A DNA stretch of 32,833 nucleotides, from contig DAOVIO010000026.1 of assembly GCA_030673645.1 (NCBI GenBank), positions 1 through 32,833 of the forward strand, given 5' to 3'. The notes beneath the pieces were generated by a model. It made no database searches. It was given only the letters and a program-made list of their open reading frames with translations, and was not told the origin of the DNA. Shown piece after piece: positions 8,565 through 17,403 of this stretch. This DNA comes from JAGLSB01 sp023135955 (GTDB lineage: Bacteria; Bacteroidota; Bacteroidia; Bacteroidales; GCA-2748055). The first letter of the stretch is position 1. Every line of letters begins with the position of its first letter. Both the position numbers and the translations under genes were made by a program.

Positions 8565-10127
8565 TCAGATCTTTTTCTTGATCTTCAGTATTTGTCCGGG
8601 TTGAATTGTGGCGCCATAGTTAAGATTATTTAACTGCATAATATCGTTATCACTTACCCCAGGGAATCTTTTGGCAATTTCCCATAAACTATCACCAGAC
8701 CTTACTTTGTAAGTTACATAATCACCTGTATAATTATCTTGTGTATCAAGAGGCATTCTTGTTTCTGTAACAGTTTTTCCAATCCTTTTTTGTTTCTCAG
8801 CAAAACTCAATTCATTTACAGGCCTATAATAATCAGCCTTAGCATTAGGAACATAAACATTCAGATTTTGTCCTGCCCTAATCGTATTTGAACGTATATT
8901 ATTCCAATACCTTAAATCTGATAAACGTACATTATACCACATTGATATATATCCCAGGTTATCTCCTGATTGAATTCTATATTTCAATTTGGTGTATTTA
9001 TCAGAAGGCAGAGTAGGTTTATTATAATTTAAAGATGTTGGCGTAATAATATGATTGTCTTTATTAAAGAAGATAGAATCCTGATAATTGAAAATTGAAT
9101 CTTCCAGGTCGATAAAGGAAATTATATATTCCTGAGGAATTCGAAGCACATATTGTTTGTCATCGGGGATATAATCATACTTGTACTGCGGATTCAAATC
9201 TCTTAACCTTTCCATTGGAATATTCAGTACATCTGATACTTGTTTAAGATGAAGTTTCTCATAAATATGAATAGTATCATTGTTCAGGGCAAAATCGACA
9301 GGAACCGGTTTTAAGTTATGATAATCAGCATAATTCATCACGTACGACGCGGCAATAAAGGCTGGTACATATCCTCTTGTCTCTCTTGGAAGATAATAAT
9401 AAATATCCCAATAATTTCTTTTCCCGCCAGCACGTCTTATTGCTTTATTTACGTTTCCTGGTCCACAATTATATGCAGCAATTACTAAAGTCCAGTCATT
9501 ATACATTTTATATAAATCAGCCATAAATTCAGCTGCGGCTATGGTCGATTTATATGGATCACGACGCTCATCGACCAAAGAATTAACTGTAATTCCATAA
9601 TGTTTAGCCGTATAATACATAAACTGCCATATGCCCGTAGCTCCAGCGGATGAGACAGCGCGTGGATTCAGCGCAGATTCAACCACTGCCATATATCTTA
9701 ATTCATAAGGAATCTGATAGCGATCAAATATTTCTTCAAATAGAGGGAAATAATAATAAGATAAGTTCAGCATTACCCTTACTCTTTCTCTTCTTTTATT
9801 GGTATATAACTTTATGAAATTCCGTACTGTTTTGTTAAATGTCATTTCTACTTCAAAGGGTAAACTTTGTAATCTATTGATATAAACAGAATCGGGATAA
9901 TCAGGAAGAAGTGTATCATTTTCAGCAATATAAGCTGTATCCATATCGTCGATACTTAATTGCTGCTCCACGTACCATAGATTTAATAAACTGTCGAGAT
10001 TATCGTTAAAGCCTGACATTATTTCATCGCTGGGGATATCGAGAGTATCAAAGTCAGATATCTGACTAAAAATTGGCTGGCAGATGGTAAAAAAAATAAT
10101 AACAAGGCTAAATATTCTTCCCTTCAT
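8565..10127 (-). CDS. MltD-like lytic murein transglycosylase with two LysM domains
   Basis: This 520-residue exported protein has a signal peptide at 1-21, with FSQ at the likely cleavage site so that the mature protein would begin with Gln. Its family-1 SLT domain spans about 125-290. Catalytic E150 sits in VVESALNPRAVSSAGATGIW, followed by AAYNCGPGNVNKAI and the ETRGYVPAFIAA segment typical of MltD. A LysM domain at about 378-425 (YRIQSGDNLGYIS) and another at 473-520 (YKVRSGDSLWEIA) bind glycan strands. It cleaves peptidoglycan to 1,6-anhydromuropeptides in the periplasm. It follows parA-parB-DUF5683 on the same strand, an order I recall from other Bacteroidetes, which suggests coupling of wall turnover with segregation. 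Confidence 0.93.
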   Translation of the reverse strand: MKGRIFSLVIIFFTICQPIFSQISDFDTLDIPSDEIMSGFNDNLDSLLNLWYVEQQLSIDDMDTAYIAENDTLLPDYPDSVYINRLQSLPFEVEMTFNKTVRNFIKLYTNKRRERVRVMLNLSYYYFPLFEEIFDRYQIPYELRYMAVVESALNPRAVSSAGATGIWQFMYYTAKHYGITVNSLVDERRDPYKSTIAAAEFMADLYKMYNDWTLVIAAYNCGPGNVNKAIRRAGGKRNYWDIYYYLPRETRGYVPAFIAASYVMNYADYHNLKPVPVDFALNNDTIHIYEKLHLKQVSDVLNIPMERLRDLNPQYKYDYIPDDKQYVLRIPQEYIISFIDLEDSIFNYQDSIFFNKDNHIITPTSLNYNKPTLPSDKYTKLKYRIQSGDNLGYISMWYNVRLSDLRYWNNIRSNTIRAGQNLNVYVPNAKADYYRPVNELSFAEKQKRIGKTVTETRMPLDTQDNYTGDYVTYKVRSGDSLWEIAKRFPGVSDNDIMQLNNLNYGATIQPGQILKIKKKI

Positions 10128-10159
10128 GAATCAAAATTTTAGTACCCAATAATAAATAA

Positions 10160-10765
10160 TTAAAATGATAAGCTTGCCCTCAGACCTAAATAATGATTAT
10201 CAATGAAGGGTCCTGGAATATTTACGGGCTCAATTTTCAATGAAATGTCTTCATCCACGTCCCAATTAAACAGATAAGCATCTACTGTTGCATCCAGAAT
10301 CTGCAAAACATAAAATCCAACACTTCCAAGGATGCTCATATCTCGCCAACGTTTGTAAATATCTTTTCCAGTAGTTAATTGTTCTTCTGTAAAGTCTCCA
10401 ACAAAGTATTTCAATTCATATAAAGGATCCATCAACTTATTTTTTAAGTCAAGATAGTACCTTTGATTCCGATCAACATAATAAATGAATGTTCCAAAAC
10501 CTACATAGATAACGGGTACTTTCCATATCTTACGGTTATAAATCTGTCCTAATCCTGGCAGAAGAGCAGAATATAAGGCAGCCTTTTGCGGATCTTGAAA
10601 TACAGTATCAGAAATTTCAAGAACTGTATCCCTTTCAATAAGGATTGAATCCAGATTTCTGTTCTCAATTTGAGCCATAAGGTTTCCCTCAGGCAATAAT
10701 CCAGCAAATAAAAGTAAGAGAAGAATTAATAAAGGCTTCCTAAGCAGATGGTTAAAATCAGGCAT
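10160..10765 (-). CDS. DUF5683 family membrane protein
   Basis: I place the start at the ATG ending at 10765, giving 201 residues. The longer frame reaching 11053 merely runs through parB in another frame. This start overlaps the parB stop by 8 bases, which indicates translational coupling. Residues 7-26 are a signal peptide ending LMAQ. Then ALYSALLPGLGQIYNRKIWKVP near residue 60 is the DUF5683 hallmark, followed by two or three membrane segments (IYVGFGTFIYYV; MSILGSVGFYVLQILDA) and a short beta-like tail ending in aromatic-rich LGLRASLSF. Function is unknown; the family is found next to parB in Bacteroidetes. Confidence 0.85.
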   Translation of the reverse strand: MPDFNHLLRKPLLILLLLLFAGLLPEGNLMAQIENRNLDSILIERDTVLEISDTVFQDPQKAALYSALLPGLGQIYNRKIWKVPVIYVGFGTFIYYVDRNQRYYLDLKNKLMDPLYELKYFVGDFTEEQLTTGKDIYKRWRDMSILGSVGFYVLQILDATVDAYLFNWDVDEDISLKIEPVNIPGPFIDNHYLGLRASLSF

Positions 10766-11630
10766 TAAGCTTATCAAGTATTGCAATAATTCTTTCAAGA
10801 TCTTCATCGGATTTAAAGGAAATAACGATTTTACCTGAACCTTTATTGTTTCTGCGAAAATCAACGTTTGCACCAAATTGTTTCGCAAGATGCTCCTGAA
10901 GATCATCGTAAGGCAGGCTCTCTGTTGTTGGATGAGCATCAGTTTTTGTGATATTACGCTGCATCTTCCGAACAAGATCCTCAACTTTTCTAACTGAGAG
11001 TTCAGCTTTGATAATTTTGTCATAAACTTCAAGCTGACTGCTTGGGTCCTCAAGATTTACAAGAGTTTTAGCATGACCCATACTTATTTTTCTCTCCCTG
11101 ATCCCTAGCTGGATTTCAGCAGGAAGTTTTAAAAGGCGGAGGTAATTGCTAATTGTGGAACGCTTTTTACCTACTCTTTCAGAAAGATTTTCCTGAGTAA
11201 GATTACATTCTTCTATAAGTCTCTGATAACCTATAGCTTCTTCAATGGAATCAAGATCTTCACGCTGAACATTTTCGATCAATGCCATTTCAAGCATATT
11301 AACATCATCAGCACTCCGTATATAAGCCGGGATAGTACTTAGACTCAATTTCTTTGCCGCACGAAATCTCCTTTCACCAGTAATTAATTGATAATTACCA
11401 TTCTCAAGCAGACGAACCGTCACCGGTTGAATAATACCAATTTCCTTTATTGAACCGGCAAGTTCATCGAGCGATTGTTCGTCGAAGATTGTACGAGGTT
11501 GCCATGGATTAGCTTCAATCTTTTTAATAGCAATTTCATTTATAAGGGAAGCATCTTTTTGTAATCTTTCCGGGGTGGCATCTTCAATAAGTGCTCCCAA
11601 CCCTCTTCCTAATGCATTTTTCTTGGCCAT
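10758..11630 (-). CDS. parB: Chromosome partitioning protein ParB
   Basis: The 290-residue product has a start region typical of chromosomal ParB (KNALGRGLGALI). The N-terminal CTPase/nuclease-like domain has NPWQPRTIF and the GERRFRA box at 85-91, where ParB binds CTP. The central KorB-like helix-turn-helix region (about 120-210) includes LIENVQREDL and GKKRSTISNYLRLL, which read parS. The C-terminal dimerisation domain (about 240-290) has the FKSDEDLERIIAILDKL pattern. It works with ParA to segregate the origin and load condensin. It lies 5 bases after parA. I saw no cacgtg-centred parS site in the window. Confidence 0.96.
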   Translation of the reverse strand: MAKKNALGRGLGALIEDATPERLQKDASLINEIAIKKIEANPWQPRTIFDEQSLDELAGSIKEIGIIQPVTVRLLENGNYQLITGERRFRAAKKLSLSTIPAYIRSADDVNMLEMALIENVQREDLDSIEEAIGYQRLIEECNLTQENLSERVGKKRSTISNYLRLLKLPAEIQLGIRERKISMGHAKTLVNLEDPSSQLEVYDKIIKAELSVRKVEDLVRKMQRNITKTDAHPTTESLPYDDLQEHLAKQFGANVDFRRNNKGSGKIVISFKSDEDLERIIAILDKLNA

Positions 11631-11635
11631 ATATT

Positions 11636-12436
11636 TTATTCAATAATTTTTTCTTCGTTACTTATCTTTGTCTGATCATTATTCTGCAATATCTCTCTTG
11701 CAAGATTAAGATAATTAATTGATCCTTTGGCTTCAGCATCGTAGATAATAGCAGGCTTACCAAAACTGGGAGCTTCACTAAGTTTAATATTTCGTTGAAT
11801 AATAGTTTCGAAAACCATATCCTGAAAATGCTTTCTTACTTCTTCTACTACCTGATTTGATAACCTTAAGCGTGCATCATACATAGTAAGCAAGAAACCT
11901 TCAATATCAAGCCCGGTATTTAATCTGCTCTGAATGATTTTAACAGTATTCAACAGTTTCCCAAGTCCTTCCAAAGCAAAATACTCACATTGAACAGGGA
12001 GAATAACAGAATCGGCTGCCGTCAGTGCATTAACAGTTATTAAACCAAGCGATGGCGAGCAGTCTATAAGAACATAATCATAATCGTCCTTAACCTTATC
12101 GATAATTGTCTTAAGTCGAAACTCCCTATCAGGAAGATTCAGCAACTCAATCTCTGCACCAACCAAATCAATATGCGAAGGTATTAAATCCAGATTCTCA
12201 ATTTCAGTATTTAGAATTAATCGTTTTGGTTCAGCATCATCAACCAAACATTCATAAATGCTCGTATTTATCTTTTTTAGATCAAATCCGCTCCCCGAGG
12301 TAGCATTTGCCTGTGGATCAGCATCAACTATTAATGTCTTTTTCTCTAATACTGCCAGACTAGCCCCAAGATTGATCGCTGTTGTTGTTTTCCCTACTCC
12401 ACCCTTCTGATTGGCAATCGATATTACTTTACCCAT
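11636..12436 (-). CDS. parA: Chromosome partitioning ATPase ParA (Soj)
   Basis: This is a 266-residue ParA/MinD-type deviant Walker ATPase. Residues 5-18 are ISIANQKGGVGKTT (deviant Walker A with the signature Lys), followed by TLIVDADPQANAT (Walker A'-type aspartates) and VLIDCSPSLGLIT (Walker B). There is no N-terminal DNA-binding extension, so it is the short chromosomal Soj type rather than a long plasmid ParA. It forms nucleotide-dependent dimers on the nucleoid that pull ParB-parS. It is the first gene of a same-strand series running through parB, DUF5683 and the transglycosylase. A possible minus-strand -7 box TAAATTTG lies at 12484-12477, about 40 bases upstream of the ATG. Confidence 0.97.
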   Translation of the reverse strand: MGKVISIANQKGGVGKTTTAINLGASLAVLEKKTLIVDADPQANATSGSGFDLKKINTSIYECLVDDAEPKRLILNTEIENLDLIPSHIDLVGAEIELLNLPDREFRLKTIIDKVKDDYDYVLIDCSPSLGLITVNALTAADSVILPVQCEYFALEGLGKLLNTVKIIQSRLNTGLDIEGFLLTMYDARLRLSNQVVEEVRKHFQDMVFETIIQRNIKLSEAPSFGKPAIIYDAEAKGSINYLNLAREILQNNDQTKISNEEKIIE

Positions 12437-12840
12437 GTATAATTCCTTTATAAATTATTCCTTAAATATTCGGACTCAAATTTACTATTTTAAAGTTCAG
12501 TCCTATTTTTAGAACTTTTCTTATTGTAAACATTCAAATCGGAGTTATTAACATGTTATTAACAATTTGCATTAAAACTTCAAATGTAGAATTTCTTTAT
12601 AAATATGATCAAACTAAATTTGAATATTTATCTTAGCTGTCTGAATATTAAATTTAAATTATTGAGAACCTGTTGCCTGATTCTTGATTAATTGCTGATA
12701 ATCAGCATAATGTGGTGCTTGAGTTTATTTTTCGGGGATTAATAATAAATACTATTAAATTGATTATCAAATAAATGGTAACGAGTAACAGGCAACTACT
12801 AATAATCTACTTAGGTTATTAAGTATATTTTATAATATTT
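12437..12840. other. 404-bp intergenic region between divergent parA and a lipid kinase gene
   Basis: No convincing ORF is present. It holds a tandem 11-mer gttattaacat/gttattaacaa (12544-12565) and a perfect 15-bp palindrome, tgctgat-a-atcagca (12693-12707). It also has an inverted 8-mer pair gttgcctg (12672-12679) and caggcaac (12789-12796) spaced about 110 bases apart. TAnnTTTG-type -7 boxes occur on the minus strand at 12484-12477 (for parA) and the plus strand at 12615-12622. Neither has a clear TTTG -33 box at normal spacing. Confidence 0.6.
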
Positions 12841-13767
12841 ATGTTGAAAAAGTGGATAGTCATAGTAAATCCTAATGCAGGGGGAGGTAAGTGCGGCAGA
12901 GACTGGCCTAAGATTGAGACTCTTTTACTCAAAACCAAGCTTGATTTTGAATCCATTCTTACAGAAAGAAAATTTCACGCAATGGTTCTTAGCCGTAAGT
13001 TTATTAAGCAAGGACACAGAAATTTCATAGTTGTAGGTGGCGATGGAACATTACATGAAGTTATTAATGGGATTTTTTCTCAGGAAGGGATTCAAACTAC
13101 AGAAATTACATTGGGGGTGATCCCGGTTGGAACTGGGAATGATTGGTCCAGAATGTTTGGTATACCCCGTCAATATGAAAAAGCAATTCAAACATTGATA
13201 ACTGGAAATACTTTTATTCAGGATATTGGCCGCGTATTATACACCCGAAATGATAAAATAGTTCAAAGGTACTTTTTAAATATAGCAGGAATGGGCTTTG
13301 ATGCTATGGTTGCTCAAAAAAGTAATGATTTGAAAGAAAAAGGCAAAACCGGCAAATTATTATATTTCTGGAATATATTCATAGGATTATTCGGATATAA
13401 GCATTTTCCTGCATCTCTTAATATTGATGGGGAGATAAATGAATGTGATATTTTTTCCATGAATATTGGAATTTGTCAGTTCAGCGGTGGTGGGATGAAG
13501 CAAGTTCCAAATGCAATTGCCGATGATGGCATCTTTGACCTTACAATTATCAAAAAGATCGGAAAGTTCAATGTTATTAAAAGTCTTCCTATGCTATATA
13601 ATGGAAGAATAATTAAACATCCAAGGGTGATGGCTTTAAACGGGAAAAAAATCAAAATTGAAAGTGATAAAGAAGTTTTTCTTGAAACCGATGGAGAAAG
13701 TCTTGGAAATGCTCCTTTTGAATTTGAAATTATTCCTCGCAGTTTAAAGGTAATCACGGCTTCTTGA
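12841..13767 (+). CDS. Diacylglycerol/lipid kinase (YegS/DgkB family)
   Basis: The 308-residue cytoplasmic protein begins IVIVNPNAGGGK (residues 6-17), the conserved nucleotide-binding start of this family. Residues 63-74 hold VVGGDGTLHEVI, the GGDGT loop that binds ATP phosphates. GVIPVGTGNDWSRMFG at about 97-112 is the conserved GTGND motif, and FLETDGE near residue 280 is the C-terminal EIDGE-like site. These enzymes phosphorylate diacylglycerol or related lipids and recycle them into phospholipid synthesis. Length matches the family. The gene stands alone, divergent from parA and convergent with the glutaminyl cyclase gene, 58 bases from that gene's stop. Confidence 0.92.
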   Translation: MLKKWIVIVNPNAGGGKCGRDWPKIETLLLKTKLDFESILTERKFHAMVLSRKFIKQGHRNFIVVGGDGTLHEVINGIFSQEGIQTTEITLGVIPVGTGNDWSRMFGIPRQYEKAIQTLITGNTFIQDIGRVLYTRNDKIVQRYFLNIAGMGFDAMVAQKSNDLKEKGKTGKLLYFWNIFIGLFGYKHFPASLNIDGEINECDIFSMNIGICQFSGGGMKQVPNAIADDGIFDLTIIKKIGKFNVIKSLPMLYNGRIIKHPRVMALNGKKIKIESDKEVFLETDGESLGNAPFEFEIIPRSLKVITAS

Positions 13768-13825
13768 GGGCTAATTTACCTGTCTTTGGGTTGAATAGTA
13801 AATGTAGACAGTTACTTCAAGCAAT

Positions 13826-14929
13826 CTATTTCTTTACAAACTCCACCTCATAAACCTTTGTCCAATATTTACCTGTGACAAAGACTCTATTATTTTCCTC
13901 ATCGTATGCAATACCGTTGAAGTAATCAATCCTTGGATGTTTGTCCTTTGCATCAAGGATTCCGGACATATCAATTTTTCCAAGAATTTTACCACTACCA
14001 GGATCAATCATTACAATTTCATTTGTAGTATATCTATTGGCATACAGAATACCATCAATAAGTTCGAGCTCATTTAACAAGTTTACCTCTTTTTCATTAT
14101 CAAAAACTTCAATTTTTCTATCAACACTGAAATAAACTGTATCCATAAAATAAATAATATGCGTACCATCGGTCATAAGGATATTAGTTCCATTGTTACA
14201 AAGACCCCATCCTTCCTTGTTCTGATAAAATATCTTTCTCTCAAGTTCAAAACTGTTTTCATTGTACACGAATCCAACTTGCGACCGATATGTAATCTGG
14301 TATATCTTATTATTAATGCGTGTAATCCCTTCCCCAAAAAATTCTGATGGCAAATCTCTGAACTTTATAATCTCCCCTGTCTCCAGATTTACTTTTCGCA
14401 TTGAAGACTCACCGTAATTTCCAGTTCCTTCGAATAGAAATCCATCTGAATATTCCAATCCCTGCGTATAGGCACCTTTATCATGAGGGAATGTGCTTTT
14501 AATCTTATAGCTATATTTTTCAGGAATAATATCTGAAACAATTCGCATCGAAACAGAGAATGATTCAGTTTTTACTGAAGAAAAAGTCTTGATTAACATT
14601 CTTTTCGTTCCCGGAAGGAAATTACTTACATCTACCTCTGCCGACATATTATCTTCAAATAGTTTTTTCAATAAAAGACCATCTATTCTGATTTCAATTG
14701 AATCTATATAAATACTGTCGATTAATTTTTCAAGTCTTACAGGTAAAACTTCCTTCGGATTTATGTATTGTCGGTTTTCAGGACTTATAATTTTTAAGAC
14801 AGAAGGCTCCTTAACTGTATTTGAAGGATTTGAATTCCTTGTTGAATTAATTCCGCTTTTCTCAGAATTACAAGCATGGCTGGAAAATAGGATTGCTACC
14901 GGAATAATAAAGACAAATATTTTTCTCAT
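13826..14929 (-). CDS. Glutaminyl-peptide cyclotransferase, periplasmic lipoprotein
   Basis: The 367-residue protein has a lipoprotein signal (residues 1-20, lipobox SHAC with C20), a Ser/Asn-rich linker and a short beta domain (about 45-105). From about residue 115 comes a five-bladed propeller of the glutaminyl cyclase family (PF05096-like). Family landmarks are FPHDKGAYTQGLEYSDGFLFEGTG cut into its two halves (HDKGAYTQGL and FLFEGTGNYG), FGEGITRINNKIYQIT, EGWGLCNNGTNILMTDG, and the end region HPRIDYFNGIAY. It would cyclise N-terminal Gln to pyroglutamate on exported proteins. In Bacteroidetes this matches the known tendency for Gln at +1 after signal peptidase cleavage. The start overlaps the upstream HAD gene's stop by one base (TAATG). 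Confidence 0.9.
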   Translation of the reverse strand: MRKIFVFIIPVAILFSSHACNSEKSGINSTRNSNPSNTVKEPSVLKIISPENRQYINPKEVLPVRLEKLIDSIYIDSIEIRIDGLLLKKLFEDNMSAEVDVSNFLPGTKRMLIKTFSSVKTESFSVSMRIVSDIIPEKYSYKIKSTFPHDKGAYTQGLEYSDGFLFEGTGNYGESSMRKVNLETGEIIKFRDLPSEFFGEGITRINNKIYQITYRSQVGFVYNENSFELERKIFYQNKEGWGLCNNGTNILMTDGTHIIYFMDTVYFSVDRKIEVFDNEKEVNLLNELELIDGILYANRYTTNEIVMIDPGSGKILGKIDMSGILDAKDKHPRIDYFNGIAYDEENNRVFVTGKYWTKVYEVEFVKK

Positions 14930-15348
14930 TAACTAAAAAGTTTTTTAATGAATCCGGACTTTTTTGACTTTTTCAAAATTCTATACTCTTCATCCTTACC
15001 AGGATTTTCATCAGGGTTAATCATAAAATAGATTTCTCCCCAACCCGGGAAACCCCCAATGTTTCGATCATCGATGAATATTTCTGCATTTATCTTTCTT
15101 GACACTTCATTTTCATCGAACTCTTCTTCCGGATAATTTTTATTCACGGCATAAAATTCAACCCCGTTTTTCCGGCAAAATTCAACAGCTTCATCTAATT
15201 CTTTCCCGGTTCTTATTGTCCATAGAATGAGTTGATGGCCTTGCTTTTGCAAAGCTTTTAGCGTATCGAAGGCAAATAGTATTTCTTTCCCTATTTCGGG
15301 AAATTTATGCTCTACAATCGTTCCGTCAAAATCTACGGAAATCTTCAT
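14929..15348 (-). CDS. Small HAD-like phosphatase (BT0820-like)
   Basis: This is a 139-residue HAD-fold protein without a cap domain. Motif I is VDFDGTIVEH (D7 nucleophile, D9 acid), motif II is LILWTIRTG, and the metal-binding motif IV region is AEIFIDDRNIGG near residue 105. It matches a compact group of Bacteroidetes HAD proteins of unknown substrate. The protein is cytoplasmic, with no signal. It overlaps the glutaminyl cyclase start by one base, so the two are translationally linked even though their cellular locations differ. The substrate cannot be predicted. Confidence 0.85.
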   Translation of the reverse strand: MKISVDFDGTIVEHKFPEIGKEILFAFDTLKALQKQGHQLILWTIRTGKELDEAVEFCRKNGVEFYAVNKNYPEEEFDENEVSRKINAEIFIDDRNIGGFPGWGEIYFMINPDENPGKDEEYRILKKSKKSGFIKKLFS

Positions 15349-15462
15349 CGTACCATGTTAATTTATTTGTTCGCTCAAAGATAGAAAAAATGTAATTAAT
15401 CAGTTATGCCGACCAGGTTGGTTAAGATGAAAACTAATAGTGGATAAACGAAACCAACTGAA

Positions 15463-16374
15463 TTAGAATAAATCATCCACCGATAAATATCGTTCGCCAG
15501 TATCATAGCCAAAAGTTAATATTCTGGATCCTGTTTTAAACTTATCCAGCGATTTAGCAATGGCAGCAAGAGATGCTCCGGTAGATATTCCTACAAATAA
15601 TCCTTCTTCACGAGCTGCTCTTCTTACAAAATCATAGGCTTCTTCCATTGAGACTATTATACTTCCATTCAGAATTTTTGTATCCAGGTTAGATGGAATA
15701 AATCCGGCTCCAATTCCTTGTAATGGATGTGGACCTGGGTCGCCCCCGCTAATAACTGCTGAGGAATCCGGCTCTACCGCATAGATTATTATTTCCGGAA
15801 ATTTCCCCTTTAACACTTTTCCTACACCAGAAATATGTCCTCCGGTACCAACTCCGGTAATAAAAAAATCAATTCCTTCAGGAAAATCTCTGATAATCTC
15901 CTTTGATGTTGTATTTATATGAGCCCGAGGATTTGCCGGATTATCAAATTGTGAAGGAATCCATGCATCAGGGGTATTATTTTTGATCTCAAGAGCTTTT
16001 GTCATAGAACCTTTCATTCCTTCCGAACGTGGAGTAAGAACTATCTCTGCACCATAGGCTTTCATTATCTTTCTTCTTTCAACCGACATCGATTCTGGCA
16101 TAACAAGTATTACCCTATAATTTTTTACTGCACATACAAGTGCTAAGCCAATGCCAGTATTACCACTCGTAGGTTCAATTATGACAGAACCCTCCCTTAA
16201 AATGCCATCCTTTTCAGCTTGCTCAATCATATTCAAGGCAATTCTGTCTTTAATACTCCCTCCCGGATTGGTTTTCTCAAGTTTTATCCATACTTCAAGG
16301 TCGGATGGAAAAAGTTTCTGAAGTCGTATATGTGGCGAATTGCCAATGGTTTCGAGAATTGAATTTGCTTTCAT
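15463..16374 (-). CDS. cysK: Cysteine synthase (O-acetylserine sulfhydrylase)
   Basis: I start the protein at the ATG ending at 16374 (303 residues), beginning MKANSILETIGNSPHIRL, which matches known family N-termini. A longer in-frame version back to 16452 would overlap cysE by about 74 bases. PLP-lysine K42 lies in NPGGSIKDR, the phosphate-binding PTSGNTG loop is at 68-74, GVGTGGHISGVG is the glycine loop, and PHPLQGIGAGFIP is the CysK-type signature. It converts O-acetylserine plus sulfide to cysteine. It starts 4 bases after the cysE stop, a classic two-gene cysteine operon. Confidence 0.96.
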   Translation of the reverse strand: MKANSILETIGNSPHIRLQKLFPSDLEVWIKLEKTNPGGSIKDRIALNMIEQAEKDGILREGSVIIEPTSGNTGIGLALVCAVKNYRVILVMPESMSVERRKIMKAYGAEIVLTPRSEGMKGSMTKALEIKNNTPDAWIPSQFDNPANPRAHINTTSKEIIRDFPEGIDFFITGVGTGGHISGVGKVLKGKFPEIIIYAVEPDSSAVISGGDPGPHPLQGIGAGFIPSNLDTKILNGSIIVSMEEAYDFVRRAAREEGLFVGISTGASLAAIAKSLDKFKTGSRILTFGYDTGERYLSVDDLF

Positions 16375-16378
16375 TTGT

Positions 16379-17212
16379 TTAAATGCTAAAATTAATTGGT
16401 TCAGAAAAATCCTTACTGTCTTTAATTGTGATTTTATGCTGGCGATAAACAACCGAATTTGGAGCCACGCTCTCTGTCAGCCAAACATTCCCTCCAACAA
16501 TTGTATCGTGTCCAATAATTGTATTGCCACCAAGGATGGTGGTTCCGGCATAGATTATTACATTATCTTCGATAGTGGGATGTCGCTTACTGTTTTTAAG
16601 TTTTTTTTCGACATAAATTGCTCCCAGGGTAACACCCTGATATATTTTAACATTATTTCCTATTATTGTTGTTTCCCCAATAACAATTCCTGTTCCATGG
16701 TCCATAAAGAAATCTTCACCTATGTCAGCACCCGGATGAATGTCGATACCCGTCTTCCCATGAATGTATTCAGCCATTACCCTCGGAAGAACAGGGACCT
16801 TTAGCTTGTACAGGATGTTTGCAAGTCGATATGTGCTGAGGCTGTAAAAACCGGGATAACTTAAAATGACTTCTTCAACACAACTAGCAGCAGGATCTGA
16901 TTTATAAAATACATCCGCATCCTTTAATAAAACTTTATAAATCTCAGGAATTTTCAGAAAAAAATCTTCAGAAATAACAGAAGGCTCTTTTGTCAATACA
17001 CTTTGCAATGGAATGAGTAGCTCCTTAAGCCTTAGCTGCATTCTCTCCAACCTGATTTCTATTTCCTGCAAACTAATATTCTTATTAATTCTGATTGGGA
17101 AAAGAAGGTGTATCAAATCGTCAACAAAATTATGAGCATCAATCATTGAAGGTACTTCACTGCAATAACTTTTGTTGATACTATCCAAAAATTTAGGAAA
17201 TGATTCTTTCAT
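16379..17212 (-). CDS. cysE: Serine O-acetyltransferase
   Basis: The 277-residue enzyme has an alpha-helical N-terminal domain (about 1-150) and a left-handed beta-helix of hexapeptide repeats from about 160. GIDIHPGADIGEDFFMDHG and GIVIGETTIIGNNVKIYQG include the catalytic His/Asp region and acetyl-CoA site, and IYAGTTILGGNTIIGHDTIV continues the helix. It acetylates serine with acetyl-CoA, the first step of cysteine synthesis, and commonly complexes with CysK through its C-terminal tail, which here ends in Ile (EPINFSI). That terminal Ile fits the usual insertion into the CysK active site. cysK follows 4 bases downstream. Confidence 0.96.
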   Translation of the reverse strand: MKESFPKFLDSINKSYCSEVPSMIDAHNFVDDLIHLLFPIRINKNISLQEIEIRLERMQLRLKELLIPLQSVLTKEPSVISEDFFLKIPEIYKVLLKDADVFYKSDPAASCVEEVILSYPGFYSLSTYRLANILYKLKVPVLPRVMAEYIHGKTGIDIHPGADIGEDFFMDHGTGIVIGETTIIGNNVKIYQGVTLGAIYVEKKLKNSKRHPTIEDNVIIYAGTTILGGNTIIGHDTIVGGNVWLTESVAPNSVVYRQHKITIKDSKDFSEPINFSI

Positions 17213-17236
17213 AATTATTTATTTCAGTTGGCTTTT

Positions 17237-17277
17237 GGCTGTTAGCTGTAAGCTGTTAGCAATTAGCAATTAGTTAA
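17237..17277. repeat. Short tandem-like gctgttagc/aattagc repeat
   Basis: The 9-mer gctgttagc occurs at 17238-17246 and 17252-17260, followed by aattagc and aattag. It lies in the 191-bp gap upstream of cysE and pssA. It is low complexity with no ORF and no recognisable operator, so it may be only slippage-derived sequence. Confidence 0.5.
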
Positions 17278-17403
17278 TAATACAAAGTTCGATAGTATTT
17301 TTCAATAAACAATTTCATATATACAAAAGTTTTAATTTTTCTCTTCAATGGATTTTAGGATAGTTGATGAAATTTTTTCAATTTTGGGGAACATTTTTGA
17401 ATA

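Noticed and set aside
10766..11053. 297-residue ORF extending the DUF5683 gene upstream
   Set aside because: The extra 96 residues run in a different frame through parB and look unlike DUF5683; the ATG ending at 10765 precedes a proper signal peptide.
13768..13825. Hairpin ctgtct/agacag between dgk-like and cyclase genes
   Set aside because: Only 6 bp of stem and no T-run.
16375..16452. 26-residue N-terminal extension of cysteine synthase
   Set aside because: It overlaps the end of cysE and lacks similarity to family N-termini; the MKANSILETIGNSP start fits.
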